Shown here one piece after another: positions 47,415 through 59,562 of a stretch of 64,000 nt of DNA. Location: the NCBI GenBank assembly GCA_030247885.1, contig JAPDRO010000016.1:1-64000 (forward strand), read 5' to 3'. A program made the position numbers and the translations under genes. Source of the DNA: Taxawa tesnikishii (nom. ined.). Lineage: Eukaryota > Ascomycota > Dothideomycetes > Dothideales. The notes under the pieces were generated by a model. That model ran no database searches. It was not told where the DNA came from and saw nothing but the letters and a program-made list of their open reading frames with translations. The number at the start of each line of letters is the position of its first letter. Position 1 is the first letter of the stretch.

Positions 47415-49357
47415 TCAACCACCAAAGCTTCCCGCACTTCCCATACTCTGGCCCAAGTTGCTGCTGAACCGCCTGCTGATGCCGCTGCCCATGCCAATCG
47501 GTATAGAAACCTTTCTGCTCAGTCTCCTCGGCTGACCCTCCACCCTTGACGCTCTTCTGCTGGGTCCTTGCAAGACGCGCGCATCGTCCTCCTCATCCTC
47601 CTCCGCTATAGCGTGTGACGAAGCCGTCGTAGTGCGACTCAACATTTCACCGATCTCATCCGCTTCTTCGTCTTGCTCGGCTTCGATCCCCTCATCATCT
47701 GAATCCTCAACCTCGTCATCGCCGCCAAAGCCTTCGCCTTCCACGACAAAGAAGACGGGGATGGCAGCAACGACTGCAATAGCGGCCAGCAGCCAGAACG
47801 GCGCGACGACCCAGCCGTGCTTGACGCCGAGAGTGAACACGCCTCCTGAGATTGCCGGACCGGCAGCCCGCCCGATAGCACCCACGCTCGTAGCGATGCC
47901 ATTCAACGTGCCCAATACACGCAGACTGCTCGCACAGTTGGTAAGGAGGATGGTCGAACAGGGGAAAGCGAACGTGGTGCAGAAGTTCTTGAGGTTCATA
48001 GCAATGAAGATGGCGATCTGTTGGCTCCTCCGATCCGGCAGCAAGGCCGTGAAGGGAGTGATGGCGTAGATGAAAGGTAGAATGACGGAGATGACTCGAA
48101 GGCAGCCGACTATGCCGTATTTGCGCGCAATTGGTGGGAAGATGAGGAACTGGATGACCATGCCTATGAAACCGTAAAGAGTGAAGAGGAACCCGATTTG
48201 CCCAGAGTTGAGCCCAAACCCGCCGGAGAACTTGAACGGAGGCTGGTAGTCCGGGTTGGCGGGTGAGTGGTCCTGAGAAGGGTGGTGCATAAATATGGGC
48301 AGCAGCTGATCGTAAGCAAGATTGTGCAGAGCAAGGACAGCGTACAAGATGAGATTCAGCACCGACTGGTAGTTCAGAACCTCGCGGAAGCCAGGTGGCG
48401 GTGGTGCTGGCCCCTTTTTCGTGATCAAGGTCTCCTCGTCTCCTGCCGCTCTGGAAGTCTTGGGATTCAACAATGGCTCGTATTCAGAATCGCCTCCTCG
48501 TCGTACGTAATGTGCAGCCCTGCGTACGATGCTCTTGATGGTGTAGGTGATTCTTCGCCCCAGTTCTCTTCCGTAGTCGCGTCGGTTACGCTGGGTCTCG
48601 AGTGATTCCTTACACTCATTAGCTTTGATCTCTCTCTTTGGCGCGGCTTGGCGAACATCGAGGAACAGTATGCCTGTAGTTATGCCCACGAGGAATAGTG
48701 CAGCCGCGACAATGTTTGGCAGGGCGTACGGAAACCTCTCCAACAAGCCAGCGTTATCTGGCAGCTTTTGCCCGGGCTCAATTCCCTTCGGATTTGCCAA
48801 AGCGCCGCCAAGTGTAGGCCCAAAGATACTTCCAATGTTCCATACCAACGGCATCACACTGAAAGCTCTAGGTTGCAGCTCTTTCCACGGCACCATCTCA
48901 GCGACAGTAGTTCTGATGATCCCCACATTGCCGTTCCCTGCTCCTGCTAGCACTCTGACCGTAATCGCCATAGGCAGGCTCGTTGAGAAGCCCCAGAGGA
49001 TGGAGGTGATCATGGTGCTGGTTAGGCCCATCAAGATGACTGGTTTCCGACCAATGCGATCTGAGATGCGTCCCCAGGCTATTGCTGTACAGAATTGAGC
49101 TAGCGAGAAGACCGAGACAGCAACGCCGGCCCATTTACCGATCTCTTTCTCTTTGACGCCGAGCGATGCTACCATGGCGGGGAGGTAGGGGAAGACAGAG
49201 GTAAGGGCGACGGGCTCTCCAGAACGACATATTCCTGGTTGTCGTCAGTGACTGCGAAGCACACCGCCAGAGTATGGCTCCATCTGCTCTTACCAAGCAC
49301 GACCAACTGCTGAATTGGCAATTTGCGCTCCGCCCGCACTCTGTTTGTCTTGCTCAT
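47415..49357 (-). CDS. MFS transporter (DHA1-like, YCR023C/ZIFL type)
   Basis: Two exons (49294-49357 and 47415-49234; 59-nt intron, GTAAGA...ACCAG, phase 1) give 627 residues. Splicing joins QQLVVLG to ICRSGEPVALTSVFPYLPAM, the usual first helix of this family. Motif A is present as WGRISDRIGRKPVILMG between helices 2 and 3, and the motif-C-like NIGSIFGPTLGGAL in helix 5. A long cytosolic loop (about 190-300) separates the halves, and a 120-residue acidic then Ser/Arg-rich tail follows the last helix. About twelve helices. Relatives are vacuolar or plasma-membrane exporters (YCR023C in yeast, ZIFL in plants); the substrate is unknown. The tail and loop are unusually acidic (repeated Glu/Asp), suggesting regulatory phosphorylation or ubiquitination. 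Confidence 0.88.
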
Positions 49358-50990
49358 GATTGCTGTATCTCAAGCAACACACGACCGCACAGTCACCCAG
49401 TGTCACTGCAGGAAAGGGGCTCGCGTCCAGAATGCAAGAGACGGCACTGCGTTGAAGGCATGACGATGTCCAGGCAAAAGAAGGTGTGCTGCGAAGGATG
49501 AGCATGTGAGCAACCACAACTGTCCGGTGGGCGGCAGGACGGCCCAAGGTGCCGCAGAAAGTGGGGTTTGGGGGTGTTGGCCGATACGGCGTGAAACGCG
49601 CCCGAGTGAACGGGAAAGGGTTCAAGCCGTCCCGATCCTTCCCAAGCCATCGGTATGGTTTGAGCTCGAACATCGACTTCACTTCATCTTCCGCATCATA
49701 TATAACGGTTGAAGCATGGGAATCAACCAAGCAAATACGTCCGGCTCCTGTATCTATCGGAGCATGCTTGATTGCTCCGAATGTACGCCTCCGACGAGCT
49801 TGGAAGACCGTACTTTGTTAGGTGTTGAGATTGGTATATAGCTTTACACAAATCTGGAGGTCTCAAGAGAGAAACAATAGAAAGGCGCAATTTCAGCATC
49901 CGTGGGTCCTTCCCATGTACATGTCTACGCAATCGTCATCGAGCCATGGCCGGATCACTATAGCGGTGCAAGCCGTGACACAACAATACGAAAGTTCGGA
50001 GAGAATGCTCTGTATCGCGACGCTGTCTTGCCTTACAAGCTCAGGCTCAGGGAGACCAAAGACGGCTCCAACTGCAGCACCCCGATCCCGTGACTGACAT
50101 GAGTTGCGGTATGGATTGCATCGCTTTGCTACATCCTGCGATGCACACCGCCATTCCTTACGAGAGGGATGTGGCTATGGTGTGAACCGTGCCCTGTTGT
50201 ATACGGGCTTCACTCTCAAGCACCACAAGCAGTCTCAAAGACTGATGCTTGATCGTAGGATCTGATATGCCTACGCATGCTTTTGAAGTCTTGGGGCATA
50301 AGCTGGAGGTAGCCCTCATCCCTGCAGCTCTGTAGATGGCCTCTCCTGTGTAACGGATGGTATGATCGTGAGGCAGAGCCTTGTCAGCGCCTGAATGTGC
50401 AATGCAACTGTGATGCTCCGCATTCATACATGTACACAACGTGAGAATGGCCGGTTTCTAGAAGCGAATCTCATGCTGGGGTAACTGCGGTCACCCCCAA
50501 TATGTCAAATACGGCCTTCATCATAGTCAGCCATTTCACCCAGACGTACCCGAAACTGAACAATCCTCTGTTCCTTGGGTAGCATCAAAAGGAGCATAGC
50601 CAACACACTACCAAGACGCTAGAAGGCTGAACCACGGAAGTTAGCACAATCCAGTTCAACTCAGAAGAGTCTGTCGCCTTCGTTGAGTACAAGCACGAGA
50701 ACACCAACCCTCGAGGCTTCATCTTTCATGACATCGTCAACATGCCCGCACTTCCCCACATTCTCTTCTCTCCTTACCAGCAGCGCAGCCATTGAGAGCA
50801 GGAGGATGCCTCATTCGCTGGTGGAACCGATTCGTGAGGGCGTCTAGACGCCTGCGGCACTGAATACCTCTTACTTCCTTGCCGTAAAAGGATCCTGTCC
50901 ATATTAGCAGGCCAGTATCTATCAAGCCTCGCCCCTGCCAAGCTAGTAGAATGACACCAGGTCCATGCGTGCTTCGTCCGTAGCATAGGT
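49358..50990. other. intergenic, no gene seen
   Basis: 1.6 kb; short ORFs only. The first few hundred bases should be the promoter of the MFS gene. Confidence 0.5.
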
Positions 50991-52700
50991 TGGCTTAGAC
51001 TTCCTACACTATCCACCTGTTTCCGACCCCAAAGCTTCTCTCACACACTGTTTCGCGACCAACTCCAGCATCACAACAACACAACACTGCACTTGCCTTT
51101 CGACACTCAGAAACATATCCTCTCCTCTTTGCACATTTACCTTTCTCTTTCAGGATTCTGTGAGCCTGTTTGCTAACTTTCCTTTGACGACCAGCATCTT
51201 CCAAGATCAATGTTCTGCTTCTGGCACGCGCTTCTCACCTTCCCACACTCACCTCAGACCTTTTCGCACCTCCCCATCAACCTAAATGCTTTCCATTACT
51301 TACCGACACATATCATCCCTCTGTAATGCAGAGAGCAAGCCAGAAGTCGACCACAGCCGGTTCTGGTCAACTTTGCACGCTTTACGCACGCGCTTGGTGA
51401 GTTAGACGCGTCCTCTGCCTCCACGTTCTGCACATTGCGATAGGCCAAGCACAGCATCTATGGCAGGTATCATCAGGCTAACGTGCCTGACAGGGTATCC
51501 GTCGATGTAATCACCTTTCCGACAACATCGTCGCGTTCGCACTGCTGTTATAAGTCGGTCCCTCACCTCGCCCAGCCTCCATCTCCTTCCACCTTCCAAC
51601 TCGAACTATACTTGATCAGAGACGACAAACTAACATACCTGATCATAGAACTCATCGTTTCCATCGACTCAATCAGCTTCGAGTCAATACAAAAGAAAGT
51701 GGTTGGCATCGACGGCAACCACTGTCGTTGTTGACCAGAACTCCACAGTCAAGTCTATCCTCCAACCATGCCTCGTTTCCTCTGCCTTCCAACTCATTCG
51801 CATGATGATATCCTCAGGTCGATTCATGCATGGTATGCGTTTCGCACTGATGATGATTTTGCCTTCTGATCTGGTGTTCCTTCTTTTCCACCATTGCTCT
51901 GCTCCTTGTCTCTATCGGCGTCGACAACACAGCTAACCTCAGGGATTTTTTCAGGTCTGCAGACGAACATCATGCTGCTTCATGCTACGGCGCCGGTCTT
52001 CACCAGCAATTAGCAACAGACAAGATATAGAAAGTGAAGCCTCATCACCAGAGCATGCGCCATGAACATCGACAACCACAATGACGATCTTGAATGACAG
52101 TTTTCGATCCTGAAAAAGCGCACTCACGGTTCGTTTGGTGGAGTGTCTCTAAATTGCCTGCGCTGGACTTCACGGCGTGATTTCGACCATACACACTGAT
52201 GCCACTTGTCGATGATCATTGTGGTTGGTCGTCTTCATGGTGCATGCCCTTGGTCCTCTTTTCCAGAGTTCAGTTTGCCCTTCGCTGATTCTTTTCAGGT
52301 TTCCCATTGTGTTCTGCTGTTATGGTTCATCATGAGCTAGAGGGCTGACTGGTTTTCGCTAGGTCCGTTGTTCGACTACACCCCGTGCAAAGCAAAATCC
52401 ACGAGGAAGCACCACGGAGAAGAAAGAGCCGGGTATTTGGATACAACGCTGGGATCGATTGGGTCGAAGCCGTTTTTGGGGATGATGCGGCGGCATTGCT
52501 GTACTACCAACAGCTCAACCATGTTTCCGGTCGGTACTTTTAACGTTCCACTCCTTTCTCCATTACCAGAAGAGCGTTTCGGGTCTCGCTTTCAATCTCG
52601 AGGCTGAGCTGGAGCGCTCTGCTAGGTTCTTACCTGCTACACAGAGGGCACGGAACCTGAGAGCAGCGAGGACGCCGATGATAGTCATCCGTTGCATCAG

Positions 52701-52777
52701 GTGTGAGATCCTCAACTTTCAGTCTCTGTTTCGCCTTGTCGCTTGAGTAATCCACGCTAATCCCAAGCCCCATGCAG
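52701..52777 (+). other. probable intron between two in-frame short exons
   Basis: 77 nt, donor GTGTGAG, branch GCTAAT, acceptor CATGCAG; joins codon CAG to GTT in phase 0. Confidence 0.45.
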
Positions 52778-53921
52778 GTTGACACACTGGTCCCGCGAGG
52801 CTGCAATCCATGCTGCCCAGCCAAAGATGGTACTGCAGATCTCGGAGGTACGTATACTTCCTATCCAACGGGGCGATGGTGAGTTCCAACATGCCGAACA
52901 GCATGTTCGAATTTTACTACATCGCCGAGCAGGGATGGCCAGCAACCTGCACATCGGTGTATGGTTGCGACATCAATGCGCTGAGCAGACATGGGCTTCT
53001 GAGCCTCCTCTTTTACCATTATTGACTATGCACGCTTGATCGGGTTCTCCGCTGATTTTTCAGTTCGTAGGAATGTGCCACCGTCTAACATTGACTTCAG
53101 AATTTCTTTTCAGCCCCAAAAGCGGATTCCTGATGAGGAGTCGAGTCATGGCGGCGAGCATATGTCAGGTTGGCATAACGCCGCGTTTCCCCCAGTGAGC
53201 GATACCTTCTTATCTTCCTTTCCCTCCCGGGAGCATGGTGTCCGGAAGAGGAAGAAAACACAGATGCTACAAGTCAGCCGTGCCTTGCAGGGTTTCTGGT
53301 CGACCTTCAAGCCAGCCGAGCTTTGCAGGACGTCTGGTGACGATGAGAAAGGTCAATTACACTTGATCAATACTGATTCCGGTTCCTATTTGTTCTGTTT
53401 TCGCATGTATGGAAGGCAAAAGGAAACAAATGCTGACATGATCCAACCGGAGGCTGCAGGCTAAGAGATCCGGGCTCCTCCACACGAGTGGCCATTTTCG
53501 AGGCCCTTTTACTTCGAAGGTTTCCGAGACCGGTTGCAGGCGTTTGAAGTTACGCCACTCATATCACCTCTTCGGAAGAAAAACAGCAGCTTGATCACCT
53601 TGCCTCCACATCTTGCTCGCTGTATGACTCAAGACTTCCAAGAACAAGACCGGTGGCGTGGTTCGAATGCCCCTTTGGGGATTGCGGAACGTGGTCGCCC
53701 CCTCACGAAGTGAGTTGTTGACGGAGGAGTTTGTCTTCAATTCACGGCGTTGAGAGGACATCCTTGCGCTCAGTCGGAGGTGGATTTTATCTCTATGGCA
53801 GGCTGCAGGCCTGAGGAGAGCTGCAGAAGTGGTGATACCGGTGAGCAAGCTTTCCTTTTTCGCTCTTCCTTCCTTTCATCGAGCCGGTTTGAAAGCCAAC
53901 CGGTACAGGCTCCAAGGGCAG

Positions 53922-54330
53922 AGCCTGGTTCAAGTCCCATGAGCTTGCTTTGTCTATTACGGTCCAAGATCAATGAGTACATACACCATCCGTTTGGGAT
54001 AAGTCGAAGGCCACCTTCGCAGTGTGTACGTGATCGTCACAGCCAGACGCGTTGTAGTAGCCACAGATGGCAAGCCTCCTGGCTAACATGTGTGGCCTTG
54101 TGCTAACTACGAGGGACAGGGCGTTGTCGCCTTGAAGCTAGTGATCGTTACTAATCGAATCCCAGGCATCGAATAATGGAGTAGACAGCGCCGCGTGCCA
54201 GGGTGACGGCGATGAGTTCGGTGAGTACATTCTTTCCGACACCCTTCAACGCCGCAAGGACTCTGCAAGGCGAGCTTGTTTCGAGTCCCATGAACCTGCT
54301 CAAGATAAGATGTCCAAGATCAAGCGAGCG
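53922..54330. repeat. diverged direct repeat pair (53910-53972 and 54262-54330)
   Basis: Two blocks of about 65 bases, 345 apart, share GTTCAAGTCCCATGAGC against TTTCGAGTCCCATGAAC and both end in GTCCAAGATCAA. Each begins about 80 bases after a GTGAGC/GTGAGT donor, so an exon plus intron start seems to have been duplicated. Differences are mostly transitions. Confidence 0.5.
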
Positions 54331-55401
54331 CGTTCTTAGTTCTTCACGGAATGCCAGAGCAGCCGCCCTGGTGGTTAACGAGCAGGCGACCTATAAAGGG
54401 TTGTCGGCTGCGGTCACTGCGAGATACAACTCATCGTCAAGCTGAATCTGTTGACTGTTACTGATGTCGTCGCAGGCTTGTAGAACATCGATGAAAGGCC
54501 TGCCACATCTCCACAACAGAGCTAAGAGCGTGATCATCCATATCGTCCAGGCAAGTGGCCAAGCCCTCCGTCCAAACCATCAAGCTGAACCCCGGTGATG
54601 ATCAACGAAATCCGGTATCGAAGGGACTTTGCCGGACCGCAGAGGCGTCGTGAAGGCGGTTCGAGCTTTGTTGTGCTCGTGCGACTTGCCCGCCAGCAGA
54701 TGCTGGTGCCTGGTGGTACACGGTCCAGCAAAGTGCATAACCACTCACGGGGCCGATGTGGAAATTGGCAAGATCTTCTGAAATGTCGCTCGTTCCTGCA
54801 CATATTCAAAAACCTTCTCTGATACATCAAATACTGACAGCCAACAAACGCAGAATCTGTCACCGGAGCTGAGCCACAGACCTTCAGCAAGCACAGTCTG
54901 CTGCATGAGCAAGACTCCCGCCGCCAAGGTCTTTCAGCGATGCTCTGCTGGTGATGGACCGCTTCGGGGTTTGACGCATGTAGATGATACGAGTCGTCAA
55001 TTCTCTGTGACCCGCGTCGCCGGGACGTGAGATCGACTGCCAGAAGACCGTATCCAGAACACCGGCAGCTTCGACGGCATTGCGCCGATAACCGGAGATC
55101 CCGCTGGAGCCAGTCGCGAACTACAGCAAGGGTAAGTCCATTGCTTTCCGCAGGCCCTTATACCCAGGAGATGATCACACACATGTTGCCATCACAGCTC
55201 CGAGAAGACCACGATTCTCAACGCTTTGCTGCCAACATACCAGCTCGTCAGATTTCCAGATGCCACTGGGTCCATCTGATCCCCCTACGCCACCCTTCTC
55301 GTTTTGGCCACATACTGCTGCTCGAAGCCTCTGCTAATTCGCAAGCACGTCCAAGAAACCCGACGGTTCTGTGGCCTCTCCCCGGATGGAACGGTGTCTG
55401 A

Positions 55402-57845
55402 ATTCGAGACACGAGCAAAAGCAGTGTAAGTTCCTCCTCTTCCCACGCCATTCCATTTCCAAGAAATGATGATACACGATCCTTAACCTTCGCCGACTTT
55501 CCATGAAGGCGTCGAGCGCTCGTCTCATGGTTCTGGTTGCAGCCGCTCCCTTCAGGGAAGCTGGCCGTAGCCGCTCCTCGGAGACGACTTGCCAAAACCC
55601 CAACTCCTCGCGTGTCTCTATGAGAGATCACACCATTTACTGTTATTGCTGTTTGATAGCCCTTGTGGCTGTCACCGCCGCCCACCAACCGAACCTTATC
55701 CGCCGAACAATCAAACCCGATGCATCTGATCCATATGCATTTGACGCTTCATCGTCTCCAGCATTCCTTAAACAAGGCTTTTGCTGACCAGCGAACATAT
55801 CCAGGTTGTGTCCACTCTGTCGGCTTCGAAAAACGTCAGGACTCGAACAGACAGGGCATGAACGCAGGCACGTACGTCCACCCTTTGCCCTGCACGAACC
55901 GTCGTTTCCCAGCACATGATGAGACAACGTTCCATCGATTGTCCATGAAGACGGCGGTAGGGTGGCGGTAGGGTAGCGGTTGTTGTATCTGCTCTGGCGG
56001 GTATGAAAACTGATCTTTCGAAATCAGTGCAGTCGGTGCCCCGAAGCGAATCCGAGGGAGTTTCCTAACCTCCGAGCATATCTAGTTGTTGTTGGTCCTA
56101 AAGCATCCAAAGCCGGAGGTTCATCCCAAGGCGGGTTGCGGAGCAGACATATATGCCTGTTCTTTACTCTTCAAGGATAACGCGCTGACTTGTTGTGGGG
56201 CATACTGTTAAAGTGTTCGCTGCTTTGGCAGCTCGGGCAGGAGGCGACTGTCATCGTCGGAGGCGAGAGGCGACGAGCAGCTAGCGTTTCGGCGCTGAAG
56301 TTTTGCCAACCCGCGCTTAGAAGGGCGAGAGGAGGAGTCATGAAGGTCAGAGGTGCCCAGGTACGTAGCGCTTCTCTTCTCATACACCCTCCGGCTTCCA
56401 TGATGCATAACAACATCAACTGCTGCTCGTGATGAAACGCACCCAATCATCAATCCGGTCTGAGTTTAGTTCCTTCCTCGGAGTGTCTTCCGTTCTTTGG
56501 CTTCCGAGCCATGGCTGATCTCATGGGTATCTCCAGGTACGCTGTATCCGGGTCGCTGTCTTCAAACAAGGGACAGCTATCCAATGCTGATCCTCAAGGC
56601 CAGGGGCTGAGGTGTCTGAAACGGCAAGTCCACTACATTTTTTGTTCTTAATCGTTATCCCAGCAAACGATGAAACCCCTTTCTGTATTGTTTACCGACC
56701 GATGATCAATGGCGGACGAAAGAAATTGACCAATCTGAGCTATCGTCCTATGAGCTCTGCATCGCTGCCATCGTATGGAAGATTCAAATTGACTCGATGG
56801 ACAGGTAGAGGTCTCAGATGCTCGCGCTTGAGACGAGCAGCCGACGACCGCAAATGCACATCCCCACGAAAGGTGGGATTGCTGTGGGTGTGTTGGAAGT
56901 GGTGCGCAACTGGAGAAACCGGAACCGGCGCCAGGGTATGGAGTGGGGGATTGTGTGTATATAATGGAATCGTACGGTATATGTTCCTTCTTGCTTTCAC
57001 GGTCGACGTCTTGGCCTTACAGTCGCAGGTGCAAGAACGCCCCGGCACGAGCATCGTTTCGTTCAGTCCGAAAACACAAGCATGGCACCTCGCGAAGATG
57101 ACAGCATTGAGCGCCCGTCCGCGCTCGAGGCACGTTGCGGGCAGGACCGCGCGAAGCCTTCTTCTCTTGGGACCAAGAAGTTGGACTGAAGAGTGGTAAG
57201 CACGCAATGAATGAAAGGAAAGTTGACTCCAAGGAGCAGGCCCAATGAAATTAGAAGGAAACTTGAGACCGAAATTGCCGTCATGCGCTCACGAGAATGC
57301 TGAGTAAAGAGATAAAATATGAACAAAAACTGAAGCGGAGAGAAACATATATATGGAAACTCATGTAAGGAAAGTATGCGAGAGACGGCATACGAAGCAA
57401 AAGAGAGGGCCGATGATGCTAACGCGAAGAGTATATGACACGAGAAGCGACAAGTGAGAACAGCAAAAGCACCATCAGTGCCTCAGAAGTGACGTTGCAT
57501 GTAAGAGAACAGCAGATCGAACGTACGAAAGAGGCTTTGAGCCTGAGCGGACACCAGCCAAGCGGGCGACGTCGAATAGGTATAAGATCCTCGGGTATAA
57601 GGTACAAGACTGAGGTCCTCGGGCGTCTTGAGAAAGACCCGGCAGTATATTACACTGACAGGCGGAATAGGGACAACGCCCCAGGATGAAGTGCAAAAGA
57701 CCTTTCTATCATGTATATGACTGGAAATAATACAGAGCATCGCTCGTGGATATCATCGGCAAACGACAGAAAATCGGCGAACATCACAGCCAGAAGCCGC
57801 GCCGGAAAACAAAAGAGGGTATATATACAGAGGCGCGCAGAATTT
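55402..57845. other. intergenic, no firm gene
   Basis: Short ORFs on both strands, including a plus-strand frame at 55620-55787 whose start (YCYCCLIALVAVTAA) looks like a signal peptide but which is only about 55 codons. No recognisable product. Confidence 0.45.
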
Positions 57846-59562
57846 TTACCTGCCGAAGATGCGCTTCTCGATCGGGCGTGTGATGAGGTATCCGGTGGCA
57901 GCAAAGGCAAAGCCAAGCTCGAATCTGAGGACCGTGTCAGTACGTTGCATGCAAACAAGGATGGAAGCTTGACTTACCCAACATCACCACCGTATGGGGC
58001 CTTACCAGCGGTTAGCGCGATGGGTCCAACGAACCATGTTTGGCTCATTCCAGTGACCATGCCAGCAACGCCGCAGCAGAAAGCGAAGATGGCGGCGATG
58101 CCCGGAGGAAGCTTGTCCGGGTGGTCGTAGTACTCTGGGTTGTATCCGCCAAAACCGCGCTTGAAGACGAAGTGGTCGGTGATGGCAATACCCTCGTAGA
58201 TGGCAAGCCAGTATCCGATGAAGTTCATGAAGTTCTGCAAGACCTCCTCGAAGTGGCTGTAGCCAGGGATGGCGATGGCGATGTACACACCAGTACCGAT
58301 GGCAGTGAGGATGAAGCGGGGAATCTTCTGGGTCCAGCGACCGAAGACTTGAACGGTAAGAGCAACAGAGTAGATGTTCGGGCAGTTGTTGGCAATGATG
58401 GACAGAGCCAGGATGACCAAGCAGAACTTGCCGAAGGTTCCAAGCGGTGGGAAGAGGACCGCAGCGAGGAGACCACCAGTGGCGGAAGCAGTGTCACCGT
58501 CAGCGTACCTGTTGTTGCCGTCGTTGAGCGAAGTGGCAGTCATGACGGCTACTCCGAGCATCTCAGTGAAGAGGAGAGGAATGATTAATCCCAACCAAGT
58601 CCAGAAGAAGACCTTCCTTCTGCTCTGAGTGCTGGGCTGGTAGACGGTGTAATCGGCGGCATAACTGGTCCAGCCGGTAGCGAAACCGTAGACGACGGAA
58701 CCGAAGGAAAGAACACTGCCCAGCTCAGAGGTGCCGGTCTCCCATGGAATGTTGACGAAGTCACCGCTGTGCGCAAAGACACCCAGGACGATCAAGAAGA
58801 TGATGAAGGTCGGAATCCATGACCAGAACTCATACGCGTGCACAACCTTGTACCCGAAGAGGGTAACGATGAAGGTGCAGAAGGCGATGATGATGATACC
58901 CGCCCAGCCGGGTACGTCGTTGTTCACAGCGTTAATCAGCTGGGCTCCGACAATAGAGTTAACAGAGGACCAGCCAATGCAGGCGCAGACGTTGAAGATG
59001 GCAATGAGCTTGACTCCCCACCAGCCGTACCAGAATCTGGAAAGCACCATCTGGCGCAGACCGAACTTGGGCCCGAAGGTGGAGAAGAAGCAGACGGGTA
59101 ATATGCCAAGCAAGTTGAAGAACAGGACGACAAGCATTGCGTCTGCTGCGCCGAGCTCGAACAAGCTCTTTCCAAGAATTCCAATGGCGAAAGAACTAAC
59201 GACCATGTTGGCGGAGAGCCACTGAAGCTCCAGTCAGTCTCGCGCATGCGCATGGCAGCGAAGATGCTCATGTCGCGATGTCAACCCACCATGGTGCTGA
59301 CGTTCAGCAACGCCTTGAAGCCATTGTCCGTCCTCTCATCGTCCGGTACCCTCTCAATACCTCTTTGCTCAATCTTCAGCTTACCAGCCAGGCGCTGAGC
59401 CTTAGCATACAAGCTGTTGCCATACTCGAAGCTCTCGCCTGGCACACCACCTTCAGCGTCAACGTATGAGGGACGCTTCTCGTATGGAACGTTGCCAACA
59501 CCGATCTCGCGAGGGTTCTTCTCGATGTCGCGAGGATCATAGTGCTCCTCGTAGCCGCTCAT
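57846..59562 (-). CDS. NCS1 purine/cytosine permease (FCY2/FcyB-like)
   Basis: Three exons (59290-59562, 57978-59221, 57846-57924; introns 68 and 53 nt) give 531 residues. The cytosolic N-terminus ends RTDNGFKALLNVSTM, joined by splicing to WLSANMVVSSFAIGILG, helix 1 of fungal NCS1 carriers. Family motifs follow: FGPKFGLRQMVLSRFWYGWWG, CIGWSSVNSIVGAQL, a conserved SYAADYTVYQP loop, NCPNIYSVALT and YWLAIYEGIAITDHF. The last exon adds the short tail FELGFAFAATGYLITRPIE. Twelve hydrophobic segments. It should import cytosine, adenine, guanine or hypoxanthine with protons at the plasma membrane; the Fcy branch is favoured over Fur-type uracil/allantoin carriers by the SYAADYTVYQP motif. The frame is intact throughout. 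Confidence 0.93.

Larger units (their letters stand above)
51000..55401 (+). other. intron-rich plus-strand transcription unit of unknown product
   Basis: No long ORF, yet the plus strand has a C/T-rich leader-like stretch (51000-51320) and many splice signals with branch points: CTAAC at 51933 before acceptor 51954; CTAAT before 52777; CTAAC before TTTTCAG at 53114; TACTAAT before 54165; ACTGAT before 54475. Donors GTATGC 51833, GTGTGA 52701, GTACGT 52848, GTGAGC 53841, GTGAGT 54221 and GTAAGT 55134 face them. The best pair of exons, 52626-52700 and 52778-52847, splice in frame (VLTCYTEGTEPESSEDADD; VDTLVPRGCNPCCPAKDG). ATG 51768 opens MPRFLCLPTHSHDDILRSIH. I cannot chain these into one protein; it may be a gene with long leader introns, a non-coding RNA, or coding sequence with errors. 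Confidence 0.35.

Noticed and set aside
53924-53941. tRNA-like B box (GGTTCAAGTCC)
   Set aside because: The flanking bases cannot form a T-arm stem, no A box or acceptor stem lies at the right distance, and the block is part of a local direct repeat.
54120-54140. 21-nt micro-exon between acceptor 54119 and donor 54141
   Set aside because: The following intron would be only 25 nt, too short to splice; one of the two acceptors is probably a chance match.
54269-54285. tRNA-like B box (TTTCGAGTCC)
   Set aside because: Same reason; it is the partner of the repeat at 53924 and has no cloverleaf.
58040-58588. 182-codon plus-strand ORF across the permease
   Set aside because: Antisense shadow of the permease; acidic composition results from its codon bias.
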